The notes under the pieces: model-generated
What the model saw: only the letters and a program-made list of their open reading frames with translations
Told to the model about the DNA's origin: nothing
Database searches by the model: none
Program-made: the position numbers and the translations under genes
Shown here: positions 27,524 through 35,908 of the stretch, one piece after another
Position numbering within the stretch: position 1 is the stretch's first letter
Layout of the letters: the number at the start of each line of letters is the position of its first letter
From: JAAFIM01 sp964467315
GTDB lineage: Bacteria; Bacteroidota; Bacteroidia; Chitinophagales; Saprospiraceae
Length of the DNA: 64,000 nucleotides
NCBI GenBank assembly: GCA_964467315.1
Contig: CAYXSA010000001.1
Span: 1 to 64,000, forward strand
Direction of reading: 5' to 3'

Positions 27524-28162
27524 TTACTTGGCTTTGATGCTTTTCAGGTTGTCTTGGGTGGCGTTGATGAGGCAGGCGCTAACTTCTTTGCCGTGTGCGG
27601 CGACCATCTCGGGGGTGATGAAGGTTTCAAAGCTGTAGGTAGTGCCATCTGTAGCTTTGATGGTGTAGGTGCTGGGCAGGTCGCTTTCGGTAACTTTGGG
27701 AGCATCGAGAATGCCTTTGATTTCTTTGACGCAAGCAGTGCCAGCGGGGCGCTCCATGATAGATTTTCCGTTTAGGAGAATATCGAAAGCGTCTAAAAAT
27801 TCTACGCGTTCGTATTCGATGACGACTTTTTTGCCCAAGAGCGGGGTCATTTTTTCGATTTTAAGCCCGCTGCCGTCTTCTTGGTTGAAATTGAAGGTAA
27901 CGACTTCGCCGCCACCTTCTTCGGCGAGCATGATGTATGCCATAGGGTAGCCTGCATCTTCAGAGCCTTCCAAAGTGCCTTCGGCAGTCATTTTGGTAGC
28001 GGTGCGTGGGGGCGGCGCTACGGAGGCGGAGGCGGTGGTGGTAGCGGCGGGCGCAGTGGTAGTGTTAGCGGCAGCCGTATTGCCTGTGGTTTTTGTTTCG
28101 CTTTTGCAAGCAGAGAAACCCAATGCGAGAGCAAGCGCGGAAGAAAATAAAAGTGTTTTCAT
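27524..28162 (-). CDS. Putative lipoprotein with Thr/Ala linker
   Basis: The 212-residue protein has a lipobox (GFSAC, Cys19), then a low-complexity Thr/Ala/Pro linker to about residue 55, typical of tethered lipoproteins. The folded part (MTAEGTLEGSEDAGYPMAY, VTFNFNQEDGSGLKIEKM, KKVVIEYERVEF) looks like a small beta domain, with two late cysteines. No family is recognised. It is upstream of the nitrilase gene. Confidence 0.75.
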   Translation of the reverse strand: MKTLLFSSALALALGFSACKSETKTTGNTAAANTTTAPAATTTASASVAPPPRTATKMTAEGTLEGSEDAGYPMAYIMLAEEGGGEVVTFNFNQEDGSGLKIEKMTPLLGKKVVIEYERVEFLDAFDILLNGKSIMERPAGTACVKEIKGILDAPKVTESDLPSTYTIKATDGTTYSFETFITPEMVAAHGKEVSACLINATQDNLKSIKAK

Positions 28163-28216
28163 TGTGTATAGGAGGTGTAAAATAAGGTGTACCGCTTTAT
28201 ATCTGTGCTGTTTTTT

Positions 28217-28316
28217 GCGTGAGGGATAGCAATGTAGAGCCGTAGCATGCTACGGCTCGCAATGGATAGCCCGACCGCGCCCCCTTTATTGGGGCGCGGG
28301 CACGCCCAAAAAAAAA
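28217..28316 (-). repeat. Interspersed structured repeat, copy 13
   Basis: Complete minus-strand copy with the GTAGCATGCTAC palindrome insert. Confidence 0.9.
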
Positions 28317-28331
28317 TCTAAAAAACCAGCG

Positions 28332-29357
28332 TCAAGCCCGCATACTGGCTATATGCACGATGCGCTTGCTGACGCGCTCCGTGCCGTTGGTAACGCTGAT
28401 ATAATAGACTCCCGAAGGCAGCCCCGGAAGGTTGAAATGGTATTGATTTTGGCGCACGAGATGGGCGGGAATTTCGTAAATAACGCGCCCCGAAATATCG
28501 AAAAGCTGCACTTGCAGATAGTCGTCGTCGGGCAGGCGAATATCGACGGTAAGTTTTTCGCGCTGCGGATTGGTATAGATGCCGATGCTTTGCTCAAAGG
28601 AAAGTTTGCGCTGAAGTTGTGCGTCGACTTCTTCTATCATGCCTTGCACGCAGACCATTTGCCCAGCGGCTTGGCTGGAACTGCTCGCTGTGAAGCCGTA
28701 ATAAATATCGCTCGAACCGCCAAAAACCTCGTTGCTCAAGTCGCCCGTATAGGCGAGGCGCAAATTGCCGTCGATATACACGCAAAGTTCTTGCTTGCTC
28801 GGCAGCCAAGTGATGCGCACATGATGATACTCGCAGTCTAAGACCGATTTGCCGCCTTCGAGCATGGGTATAACCGCCGTCATCGGCTCGCTAAGGTTGC
28901 CATTTTTGACTAAAGTAAGGTGCGGGCGATAAATATCCTTGTCTGCGGCATTGTAGCGCACGTCCAATTCTATCGCCAAAGACGGCATAATAGCGCCCGT
29001 GGCGCAGCCTGCACGATTGGCAAAACCCATTGCCCCATTGCCACAGCCCAAAGCCGCGCGCCCGTGCTGATGCGTGTGCAGCACAAAGGCTACGCCTTCG
29101 CCCACAGCTTTGGAACAGCCAAAGTTGACGGCAAACTGAAAATCTAAAGCATTGCGCAGGTCGACCGTATAGTCGCTCCAGATGCTACCTACATCGTTTG
29201 TTTGTTGGAAGGAGGTGAGACGGTAGCAATTGTCATTCAGGATACTCGCCGAGCCATTGAGCGTAAAGTCCGACTGGGCAAATACAACAAAAGGCGTGGA
29301 TACGAACCAATACAGCCCCAGCCAATAAACACAAACGGAAGTTAGATGTAAGCTCAT
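28332..29357 (-). CDS. L-type lectin domain protein with T9SS sorting domain
   Basis: The 341-residue protein has a signal peptide ending near FAQ. Residues about 30-250 have the legume/L-type lectin pattern: ASILNDNCYRLTSFQQTNDV, GVAFVLHTHQHG, SLAIELDVRYN, HHVRITWLPSKQELCVYIDG and DIYYGFTASSS, a beta sandwich that binds carbohydrate. The last about 75 residues are a T9SS sorting domain (YTNPQREKLTVDI, LQVQLFDISGRVIYEI, LPSGVYYISV). The protein is therefore probably secreted and attached to the cell surface, as seen for adhesins of gliding Bacteroidota. It has its own promoter at 29417-29447. Confidence 0.88.
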   Translation of the reverse strand: MSLHLTSVCVYWLGLYWFVSTPFVVFAQSDFTLNGSASILNDNCYRLTSFQQTNDVGSIWSDYTVDLRNALDFQFAVNFGCSKAVGEGVAFVLHTHQHGRAALGCGNGAMGFANRAGCATGAIMPSLAIELDVRYNAADKDIYRPHLTLVKNGNLSEPMTAVIPMLEGGKSVLDCEYHHVRITWLPSKQELCVYIDGNLRLAYTGDLSNEVFGGSSDIYYGFTASSSSQAAGQMVCVQGMIEEVDAQLQRKLSFEQSIGIYTNPQREKLTVDIRLPDDDYLQVQLFDISGRVIYEIPAHLVRQNQYHFNLPGLPSGVYYISVTNGTERVSKRIVHIASMRA

Positions 29358-29416
29358 CGTGCGGGGCAGGGATAGGATACAGCAATCTGCAAAAGCAGAA
29401 AAATGCCAAAACTAAG

Positions 29417-29447
29417 CAAAGATATAGAAATTTTCGATGCAACGCAA
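29417..29447 (-). promoter_or_regulatory. Bacteroidota promoter of the lectin gene
   Basis: On the minus strand TTG, 20 bases, TATCTTTG; the -7 box lies 60 bases before the start codon. Confidence 0.6.
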
Positions 29448-29480
29448 TAGAAAGCCAACTTAAAGGCGCTCTACGTTTTT

Positions 29481-29891
29481 TTAGTCGCCCTCATATTCTA
29501 CAAAATTGCGCGGCGTTTCATATAAACGAACAGAAAGGGCATAACGTGGGTCAAGCTTTCCCCTTAAAATTTGCCAAATCACAAAGCAAATGTTTTCCGC
29601 TGTAGGATTTAATTCAGAAAATTCAGCCACTTCTATATTTAGATTTTTGTGGTCAAAACGATGCTCTATTTCTTCCTTTATCAGGTCGCTAAGGTACTTC
29701 AAGTCAATCAGGTAGCCCGTTTCGGGGTCTACTTCGCCTGTAACTTTTACCTCCATTTCGTAGTTGTGTCCGTGAAAATGCGGGTTGTTGCAGAGCCCAA
29801 AAACTGCCTGATTTTTTTCGTCCGACCAGCGCGGATTGTGTAAGCGATGCGCGGCGTTGAAGTGTGCGCGCCGAAAGGCAGATATACGCAT
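29481..29891 (-). CDS. queD: 6-carboxytetrahydropterin/6-pyruvoyltetrahydropterin synthase family
   Basis: The 136-residue enzyme converts dihydroneopterin triphosphate to a tetrahydropterin, either for queuosine (QueD) or as a PTPS-like enzyme. The zinc histidines are visible: His15 in FNAAHRL and both His of HFHGHNY, with the catalytic Cys in GLCNNPHFHGHNY. The segment SELNPTAENICFVIW and the final RLYETPRNFVEY match the family. The paralogous branch cannot be decided from sequence reading; queD is the likelier one because no folate gene is adjacent. It is a single gene ahead of repeat copy 14. Confidence 0.85.
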   Translation of the reverse strand: MRISAFRRAHFNAAHRLHNPRWSDEKNQAVFGLCNNPHFHGHNYEMEVKVTGEVDPETGYLIDLKYLSDLIKEEIEHRFDHKNLNIEVAEFSELNPTAENICFVIWQILRGKLDPRYALSVRLYETPRNFVEYEGD

Positions 29892-29940
29892 ATTTTTGGT
29901 TGTTTATGATGATTTTTTGCTTCGCGGAGGGCTGCGCCGT

Positions 29941-30100
29941 TTTTTTGGGCGTGCCCGCGCGCTGCCGCCCGCCGCAAAGGACGGCGGGCGGGGGCGACCC
30001 TTGTGGTCGCCCCTACGCAGCGCGCGGTCGGGCTATTCGGGGCGTATCAGCATCGCCCCGCTGGGGCGAATGTTGATTCGCCCCTACTATCCCTCACGCG
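29941..30100 (+). repeat. Interspersed structured repeat, copy 14
   Basis: Complete copy. Its first hairpin contains GGGCGACCCTTGTGGTCGCC; the second variable insert is the GGGGCGTATCAGC / GAATGTTGATTCGCCCC type also seen in minus orientation in copies 8, 11 and 15. Confidence 0.9.
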
Positions 30101-30119
30101 GGGAAGTCGGGCTGTAGTG

Positions 30120-31319
30120 CTACTTAGTCTTAGTTTTTCTGCGCGTTTGTTCCTTGCGTATAAGCCCCAATTCTCGGCTTACTTCGCCACTGACTGAAGA
30201 ATTTTCTTGTGCCCTACGCAGCAGGTAAGGTATGACTTCGCGCACTTCGCCGTAGGGCACATATTTGGAGGCTTGGTAGCCCGCCGCCGAAAGGTTGTAA
30301 GTGATATTATCGCTCATGCCGTACAACTGGCAAAAGCTGAGATGCGGGTGCTCTGGGGCGATATTATGCGTTTGCATAAACTGCGTGAGCAACAAATTGC
30401 TTTGCGCATTGTGCGAGGCAAGGCAAAGTGCAATTTTTTCGTATCGTTCCGCACAAAACTGTACTGCCTCGTCGTAATCCTTATCTGTAGCGGCTTTATT
30501 GGCTTGTATGGGCGAATCATAGCCTAAGCGTTGAGCGCGCTCGCGTTCTTTTTCCATGTATGCGCCGCGCACGAGTTTCGCACCGAGCAAAAAGCCTTTT
30601 TCTTCTGCAAGGGCAAAGGAGCGGCGCAGATACTCCAGCCTATCGTGCCGATACATTTGGAAGGTATTGTAAATGATAGCTTGGCGCTTATTGTAGCGCT
30701 CCATCATTTGTTCGGCGAGTGCGTCGATAGCGTCTTGCACCCAACTTTCTTCGGCATCTATAAAAAGCCCTATGCTGTTGTCGGCGGCTTCGATACAAAT
30801 TTTATCCAAGCGCTCAAGGACGCGCTGCCATTCGGCTGTTTCGCTTTGAGTGAGCGGCTTGCCTGCGTCGACTTTCTCCAGCAGCGCGAAGCGCGCCAGC
30901 CCGCTGACCTTCGTACTGATAATGGGTACATTGCCTGTTTGCTTTGCAGCCCAATGGATAGCGCGTATATTTTCGGCTACAGTGGCATCAAAGTCGGCTT
31001 CTGTGTCTTTGGCTTCTACGCCGTAGTCGAGCACGGTTTTTACGCCATATTTTGCCATTGCGGCGATGCTATTTTGGCTATCTTCGAGCGAAGTCCCTCC
31101 GCAAAACTGCCGAAAGATAGTTCGCCGTATGATACCCTGCACAGGCAGCCGCAGCCAGAGGGCGAGGCGGGTCAGTCGGTTGCCGATGCTCACGAGCCAA
31201 GGGCGGTTCATCATTCCGAAGAGCCAAGCCATTTGGCTAAGGGCTTTATCGTCTTTGCTGGCGAAGGCGGTAGCAGTATTTTGAAAGTCGAGCGGCGAGG
31301 GGGCTACTGGTTCTGGCAT
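30120..31319 (-). CDS. Proline dehydrogenase
   Basis: The 399-residue flavoenzyme oxidises proline to pyrroline-5-carboxylate. The FAD/barrel motifs are present: GVKTVLDYGVEAK, KVSGLARFALLEK, LFIDAEESW, IIYNTFQMYRHD, LGAKLVRGAYMEKE and the late CLASHNAQS and QLYGMSDNITYN. The C-terminus lacks the P5C dehydrogenase domain of PutA, so that step is on another gene. It lies ten bases downstream of aroE in the same direction, so co-transcription is possible. The enzyme feeds electrons to the quinone pool, which the respiratory cluster downstream uses. Confidence 0.93.
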   Translation of the reverse strand: MPEPVAPSPLDFQNTATAFASKDDKALSQMAWLFGMMNRPWLVSIGNRLTRLALWLRLPVQGIIRRTIFRQFCGGTSLEDSQNSIAAMAKYGVKTVLDYGVEAKDTEADFDATVAENIRAIHWAAKQTGNVPIISTKVSGLARFALLEKVDAGKPLTQSETAEWQRVLERLDKICIEAADNSIGLFIDAEESWVQDAIDALAEQMMERYNKRQAIIYNTFQMYRHDRLEYLRRSFALAEEKGFLLGAKLVRGAYMEKERERAQRLGYDSPIQANKAATDKDYDEAVQFCAERYEKIALCLASHNAQSNLLLTQFMQTHNIAPEHPHLSFCQLYGMSDNITYNLSAAGYQASKYVPYGEVREVIPYLLRRAQENSSVSGEVSRELGLIRKEQTRRKTKTK

Positions 31320-31328
31320 GATAAGGCT

Positions 31329-32117
31329 CTAAAGCAAGGCAGAGAAATACGCCGACGACTGCCAAAGTCGCCAAGCCGCATCGGCTTGGAGCTGCAGCAT
31401 ACGCAGTCCGTCGAGTGTGTGCGCGCCTTGTGCCGCACAACGCTGCAAAAATACAGTTTTACGCGGATTGTAAACAAGGTCTACGGCTAAATGTTTCTCG
31501 CTGATAGCTCCATAGGGCAGCGGCGGACAACTGCCTATATCGGGCGACATACCGAGCGGGGTGGTATTGATGATGGCATCAACGGCGCGTATATCTTCGC
31601 TGCTGATTTGGGCATAGCTCATAGCGGTTTCGCTGGCTACTCGGCTCACTAATCTAAAATTTACATCTTGACTGCGCAAGGCAGCCTGCACCGCTTTCGA
31701 TGCGCCGCCTGTGCCGAGTACCAGCGCCGAGCGCAGCCGAAAGCCCGCCCAAGCATCTATTGCCTCTTGTACGGAGCGCGCAAAGCCTTCCACGTCGGTA
31801 TTGTGCCCCCACCAGCGCCCTGCTTGGTCGCGCAGGAGCGTATTGACTGCGCCGACGCTTTCGGCGCTGGGCGCAAGCGCATACAAGTACGGAATAATCG
31901 CCGTTTTGTAGGGTATCGTTACGTTTGCGCCGCACAAATCCGCCCGCTGTAGTACGGCAGCCACTTGTGCAATGTTGGGCAATTCGATAAGGTTATAATG
32001 CAGCCGCTCGCGCAAGGAAGCGCTGCATTCGCGCTGCCACTTCTCCCGAAAATAGGCAGGCGAAAACGAATGCCCAAGCCGCTCGCCGAGCAGGGCGAAA
32101 TGTAGTTGATTTGGCAT
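31329..32117 (-). CDS. aroE: Shikimate dehydrogenase
   Basis: The 262-residue enzyme reduces dehydroshikimate to shikimate with NADPH in aromatic amino acid synthesis. I start at MPNQLHFALLGERLGHSFSP; a start 11 codons upstream is possible. Motifs: LGHSFSP shikimate site, NVTIPYKTA with the catalytic Lys, GVNTLL-like GAVNTLLR, the LVLGTGGASKAV nucleotide-binding loop, and DLVYNPRKTVFL. Length is normal. The proline dehydrogenase gene follows after ten bases. Confidence 0.95.
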   Translation of the reverse strand: MPNQLHFALLGERLGHSFSPAYFREKWQRECSASLRERLHYNLIELPNIAQVAAVLQRADLCGANVTIPYKTAIIPYLYALAPSAESVGAVNTLLRDQAGRWWGHNTDVEGFARSVQEAIDAWAGFRLRSALVLGTGGASKAVQAALRSQDVNFRLVSRVASETAMSYAQISSEDIRAVDAIINTTPLGMSPDIGSCPPLPYGAISEKHLAVDLVYNPRKTVFLQRCAAQGAHTLDGLRMLQLQADAAWRLWQSSAYFSALL

Positions 32118-32192
32118 TTTTGTAATTATTTTCGTTTCTTTATAGCACACAGATTTTTAGAATACAGCATCTACACCAAATAAATATTCTCT

Positions 32193-32363
32193 ATGCTATC
32201 AAAAACATTTTATTTTGCCTTTTCGCTATTGGCTTTCGGTTGCGCCCAAAATACAGACATAACACCTGTCGCCGCCGATACTTGTGTAGAGCAGCATGCG
32301 CTAATAAAGCCCGTTCATGTGGATTGGGATTTCGATTTTTTTTGCCGCCACCGCCGCCTATAA
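32193..32363 (+). CDS. Tiny putative lipoprotein, possibly frameshifted
   Basis: MLSKTFYFAFSLLAFGC gives a lipoprotein signal and lipobox (LAFGC, Cys17), then 39 residues ending CRHRRL. Eight T at 32336-32343 sit just before the abrupt end; with seven T the frame would continue about 27 codons, as FFAATAAYKSFSDRLEGRIE and further, and stop inside repeat copy 15. The longer product reads more naturally. The gene is divergent from aroE. It is too short for certainty. Confidence 0.45.
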   Translation: MLSKTFYFAFSLLAFGCAQNTDITPVAADTCVEQHALIKPVHVDWDFDFFCRHRRL

Positions 32364-32420
32364 AAGCTTTTCAGATAGATTAGAAGGTAGAATAGAGCGG
32401 CAGCGCTTTACAAAAAATTT

Positions 32421-32576
32421 GCGTGAGGGATAGTAGGGGCGAATCAACATTCGCCCCCGTAGGGGCGATGGTGAAACGCCCCGCATAGCCCGACCGCCGC
32501 CCCCCTTTTTGCCCCGCGCAAGGCGCGGGGTGCCTGCGCGCTTTTAGCGCAGGCAGGGGCGGCGGGCACGCCCAAA
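32421..32576 (-). repeat. Interspersed structured repeat, copy 15
   Basis: Complete minus-strand copy with the GGGGCGAATCAACATTCGCC insert and a two-hairpin first variable region (GCCCCGCGCAAGGCGCGGGG, then GCCTGCGCGCTTTTAGCGCA). Confidence 0.9.
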
Positions 32577-32643
32577 TAAAAAAACCTCCCTGCCACGACA
32601 AAGCGCGAAGGGAGGCTATATTTTCGTTGCGAAGAAGCGCGGA

Positions 32644-33075
32644 CTAACCGAGTAGGAAAGTGGGTACGTCTTGCATGCGTGCGCCTGTAGTCTTGGGCGC
32701 GGGCGCTGTTTGCTTTTCGGCGTTTTTGTCTTTGATGAGTTTGCGGTTGGCGCGCCAAGCGTCGCCTTCCCACAAAAACGCGATGATGCCCCAGACGAGG
32801 AGCAGCGTGGGCAGTACGACTGTAGCCGCCATGCCGCGCGTTTCGTGCCCCAAGTGCATGAACTCACCGACGATATAATAGGCTTTGTAAAGGCTCAAAG
32901 CAATCATCAGAGGTATCATGACGAGTTTCGTGATGTGGAAATCCGTGATAAGATGCCCGTTGCCGATGAGCGCTACGCCTACCTCAAGCACCGTGATGAT
33001 AAGCAGTAGAATAAAACCTTTGGTGGCTATGCCGATGTCTTTTTTACGGTCTGGTGCTGCGTGTGCGTGTGCCAT
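32644..33075 (-). CDS. Cytochrome c oxidase subunit IV family protein
   Basis: The 143-residue protein has three transmembrane segments (about 20-38, 48-68 and 82-102) and the CoxIV-type layout of caa3 oxidases: KGFILLLIITVLEVGVALIG, HITKLVMIPLMIALSLYKAYYIV, HETRGMAATVVLPTLLLVWG. A short hydrophilic C-terminus follows. It is the last gene of the respiratory cluster, 24 bases after the large subunit III gene, and helps assemble the oxidase in the inner membrane. Confidence 0.88.
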   Translation of the reverse strand: MAHAHAAPDRKKDIGIATKGFILLLIITVLEVGVALIGNGHLITDFHITKLVMIPLMIALSLYKAYYIVGEFMHLGHETRGMAATVVLPTLLLVWGIIAFLWEGDAWRANRKLIKDKNAEKQTAPAPKTTGARMQDVPTFLLG

Positions 33076-33099
33076 ATCGTTATGATTGTTGTGTGCGGA

Positions 33100-34065
33100 T
33101 TATATAAGATAGAAAACAAGGAATACAAACACCCAGACTAAGTCTACAAAGTGCCAGTATAAGCCGACTTTTTCGACCATTTCGTAGCCATTGCGGCGCT
33201 CGACGTACATACCGCTCCAGCTATTGACGGCGATGACCAATAGGATAATCAAGCCCGAAAATACGTGGAAGCCGTGAAAGCCCGTAATGAAGAAGAAGAG
33301 TGCGCCGAAAGCTTTGGGCCCCATAGACTCGGCTTTTATCTTGCCTTCTGTCGTTTCATAGACACCAGGCATATAGATATCGTGGTAAGTTATCAGGTAA
33401 GAGCTACCCGCGTTGATGCTTTCGCCTGCGAATTTTTTGCCGTAGTGGTCTTCTTTTTCGAAGTAGCGTTGCTTGGTGCTGGGGTCTTCTGCGAAGGCTA
33501 TTTTTTTGCCGTGTACATCGACTGAATCTATTTTCAGCGTGGGCATTTTGGCTACTGCTTCTTGCAGGGTGATGTATTTACCGTTTTCGGTATGGGTAGA
33601 GAATGGGTTGTTGAAGACGGTTACGCCTTCGACGCTGATAAGGTTTGTCCATTCCCAAGCCTGCGAGCCTAAGAAAATACCGCCGCCGATAATCGTCGCC
33701 ACCAGCCAGCCGATAACGCCGCTTTTGTTTTCATGCTTGCCCTCTTGCACGGCACGTAGCACCGTTACGGAGCTGACGATAAGCACAAAAGTCATAAACG
33801 TAACGAAAATCAGGGGCGCATTGTGTATGCCAAACGGAGCCGTGCTAAATACGAAGTCAGGCACAGGCCAAGTCTCCATACTAAAACGCAGTGCGCCGTA
33901 AGCAATCAAAAATCCCGCGAACGTGAAAGCATCTGATAGTAGGAAGTACCACATCATCAGCTTGCCGTAGCTGGTATTAAACGGCGATTTGCCGCCCTCC
34001 CACAAGTGCCCGTCGGCATCGTGCGCGGTGGCTTTTACCTCTTCAACTGTAGTATCGTGAGCCAT
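33100..34065 (-). CDS. Cytochrome c oxidase subunit III (large form)
   Basis: The 321-residue protein is a caa3-type subunit III: the N-terminal LMMWYFLLSDAFTFAGFLIAYGALR, the later FFFITGFHGFHVFSGLIIL and the final VEKVGLYWHFVDLVWVFVFLVFYLI are typical. Unusually, a soluble insert of about 100 residues (about 135-235) sits between two helices; it carries repeated K/D/E and aromatic residues. It is the second subunit III gene in this cluster; the short one lies upstream at 34256. Both occur in many Bacteroidota. Confidence 0.92.
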   Translation of the reverse strand: MAHDTTVEEVKATAHDADGHLWEGGKSPFNTSYGKLMMWYFLLSDAFTFAGFLIAYGALRFSMETWPVPDFVFSTAPFGIHNAPLIFVTFMTFVLIVSSVTVLRAVQEGKHENKSGVIGWLVATIIGGGIFLGSQAWEWTNLISVEGVTVFNNPFSTHTENGKYITLQEAVAKMPTLKIDSVDVHGKKIAFAEDPSTKQRYFEKEDHYGKKFAGESINAGSSYLITYHDIYMPGVYETTEGKIKAESMGPKAFGALFFFITGFHGFHVFSGLIILLVIAVNSWSGMYVERRNGYEMVEKVGLYWHFVDLVWVFVFLVFYLI

Positions 34066-34127
34066 TTTGAAAAAGCAGAGTGTAGGTATAACCTATGGAA
34101 TGAAGTATTTAATTTCTTTATATCTTT

Positions 34128-34230
34128 CTTTTTTGGCGTGCCCCCGCCGCTTTGCGGCGGGGTCGGGCTATCCGCTACATCACCTTCGCGCCTTCGGCGC
34201 TTGGTGGTTTCGCTTCTATCCCTCACGCGG
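34128..34230 (+). repeat. Interspersed structured repeat, copy 16
   Basis: Clean copy of the CATCACC subtype and a good reference for the fold: GGCGTG end, CCCCGCCGC-TTT-GCGGCGGGG hairpin, TCGGGCTAT, second hairpin, TATCCCTCACGC. It sits between the two subunit III genes, opposite in direction to them. Confidence 0.92.
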
Positions 34231-34255
34231 CAATCTCTTGCCGAAAAATAGGGCT

Positions 34256-34837
34256 TTACTGCTGAAGAATGAAGAATAGCAGCAAATACACCCAGAGAAT
34301 ATCGACAAAGTGCCAATAAGTAAAAATCAATTCTAAGCGTAGTTTTCGCTTTGGCGTTACGGCGTGGTAGCGCGGCAATAAACCGTATACCAAAGCCACC
34401 ACCAAAGCAGCCAATCCACCCAAAACGTGCGCTACGTGCATAGCGCTGATGAGGTAAATAAAACTACTCGATTGATTGGTGTGTATCAAAACGCCTATTT
34501 CGCCGAGCTGTAGCCAGCCCTGATACTGCAAGGCAACGAAACCGAAGCCCAACAAAAAGCCTGCGACCAATAGAGCGCGATACAATTCAAACTTTTCACG
34601 CAAGAACGCTTTATAGGAAAAATGCAGCGCTACGCTGCTCGCCACTATCAGCGCCGTGCTATAATAAAAAGCCGTCGGCAACGAAAAATACAGCCAATTC
34701 CCGCCTGATTTTCGCACGATGTAGGCGCTGGTAAGCGCGGCAAAGAGCATAATGATGCTCGTCATACCTACCCAGAGTGCAAATTTTTTGGGGTGAATGC
34801 GTTTTACGGTGCTCATAGTATGGGAAGAACTTGACAT
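34256..34837 (-). CDS. Cytochrome c oxidase subunit III (short form)
   Basis: The 193-residue protein has five transmembrane helices. It begins with the WVGMTSIIMLFAALTSAYIVRK segment and ends with ELIFTYWHFVDILWVYLLLFFILQQ, the subunit III signature. No heme or copper is bound by this subunit. It lies between ctaB and the second subunit III gene. Confidence 0.92.
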   Translation of the reverse strand: MSSSSHTMSTVKRIHPKKFALWVGMTSIIMLFAALTSAYIVRKSGGNWLYFSLPTAFYYSTALIVASSVALHFSYKAFLREKFELYRALLVAGFLLGFGFVALQYQGWLQLGEIGVLIHTNQSSSFIYLISAMHVAHVLGGLAALVVALVYGLLPRYHAVTPKRKLRLELIFTYWHFVDILWVYLLLFFILQQ

Positions 34838-34851
34838 CTTACTGCTTTACG

Positions 34852-35757
34852 TTATATTTTATCCAAAAGCAAAGCAATCAAAACAACAGGCAAATAGAGA
34901 AAGGAACTGAACATCAGCTTGCGCGCCGCTTGCGGTGTGCAGTCAATATACAGCCGAAGCGCATACCAACTATATACAGCCGCCAAAACGAACATTACCA
35001 CCGCCGATGCCCAACCCGTAAGACCCATATACACGGGCACTATACTCATCGGCAACAGAACCAAAGCGTAAGCTAATGCCTGTGCAGCGGTGGAGCGGTT
35101 GCGTCCATCTTTTTCTTGAGTAGGGAGGAGGTAGAAACCTGCCTTTGCATAGTCTTCGTAAGCTACCCAAGCGATCGCCCAGAAGTGCGGAAATTGCCAA
35201 AAAAACTGTACACTGAATAAAAATATCGCACCCGCGCCGAGTGAACCTGTAGCTGCCGTCCAGCCAATAGCCATCGGCAGTGCACCAGGTATAGCGCCTA
35301 CCCAGACTGCTGCGGGCGAAACGCGTTTCATCGGCGTATAAATAAATGCGTAACTTATCAGTGAAAGGGCTCCAAGCACGGCGCTAATGGGGTTGAAGGA
35401 AGCAAGCAGGACTAAGCCGACGACACTCATCAGCCCCGCCGCTAAGACAGCTTCGCTGACCTCCATACGTCCAGCCGCTAAGGGGCGGTTGGCCGTACGC
35501 GCCATTAGGCGGTCTTGTTCTTTCTCTAAGACTTGATTGAGGGCGCTCGCTGCCCAAGTAATGAGGCAGCTACTCGCCGTGAGCAATAGCAATTGTTGTA
35601 CACTTGCCTGCGGGGAAGCCAACAAAAACGCAATACAAGCCGAAAAAACGACCAAAAGCGACAAGCGAAACTTAAACAGAAGCTGATAATCGTAGAGCTT
35701 CTGCCGCAGTCCGTTGCCGAGTTGATGCGCGGGGGCTTGTTTCGTTTCGTTTGACAT
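34852..35757 (-). CDS. ctaB: Protoheme IX farnesyltransferase
   Basis: The 301-residue UbiA-family prenyltransferase makes heme O from protoheme, the precursor of heme A for the oxidase. The prenyl-diphosphate motif NQVLEKEQDRLMARTANRP is intact and the second conserved block (LPTQEKDG and following) is present; nine hydrophobic helices follow the family pattern. It is 14 bases upstream of the short subunit III gene and belongs to the same operon. Confidence 0.95.
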   Translation of the reverse strand: MSNETKQAPAHQLGNGLRQKLYDYQLLFKFRLSLLVVFSACIAFLLASPQASVQQLLLLTASSCLITWAASALNQVLEKEQDRLMARTANRPLAAGRMEVSEAVLAAGLMSVVGLVLLASFNPISAVLGALSLISYAFIYTPMKRVSPAAVWVGAIPGALPMAIGWTAATGSLGAGAIFLFSVQFFWQFPHFWAIAWVAYEDYAKAGFYLLPTQEKDGRNRSTAAQALAYALVLLPMSIVPVYMGLTGWASAVVMFVLAAVYSWYALRLYIDCTPQAARKLMFSSFLYLPVVLIALLLDKI

Positions 35758-35800
35758 TTGGAGAGGGAAAAATTATTGCAGATAAGTTGGGAGCACCTTC

Positions 35801-35899
35801 GCGTGAGGGATAGGAGCGGAACCAGCCGCCGACTTGTTCGGCGGCTGATGTAGCGGATAGCCCGACGGCGCAGCGAAGCTGCGGCGGCACGCCCAAATA
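35801..35899 (-). repeat. Interspersed structured repeat, copy 17
   Basis: Complete minus-strand copy with a short first hairpin (GCAGCTTCGCTGC) and a CCGCCGAACAAGTCGGCGG insert hairpin. It lies between coxA and ctaB, in the same direction as the genes. Confidence 0.9.
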
Positions 35900-35908
35900 A
35901 AAAACTTT

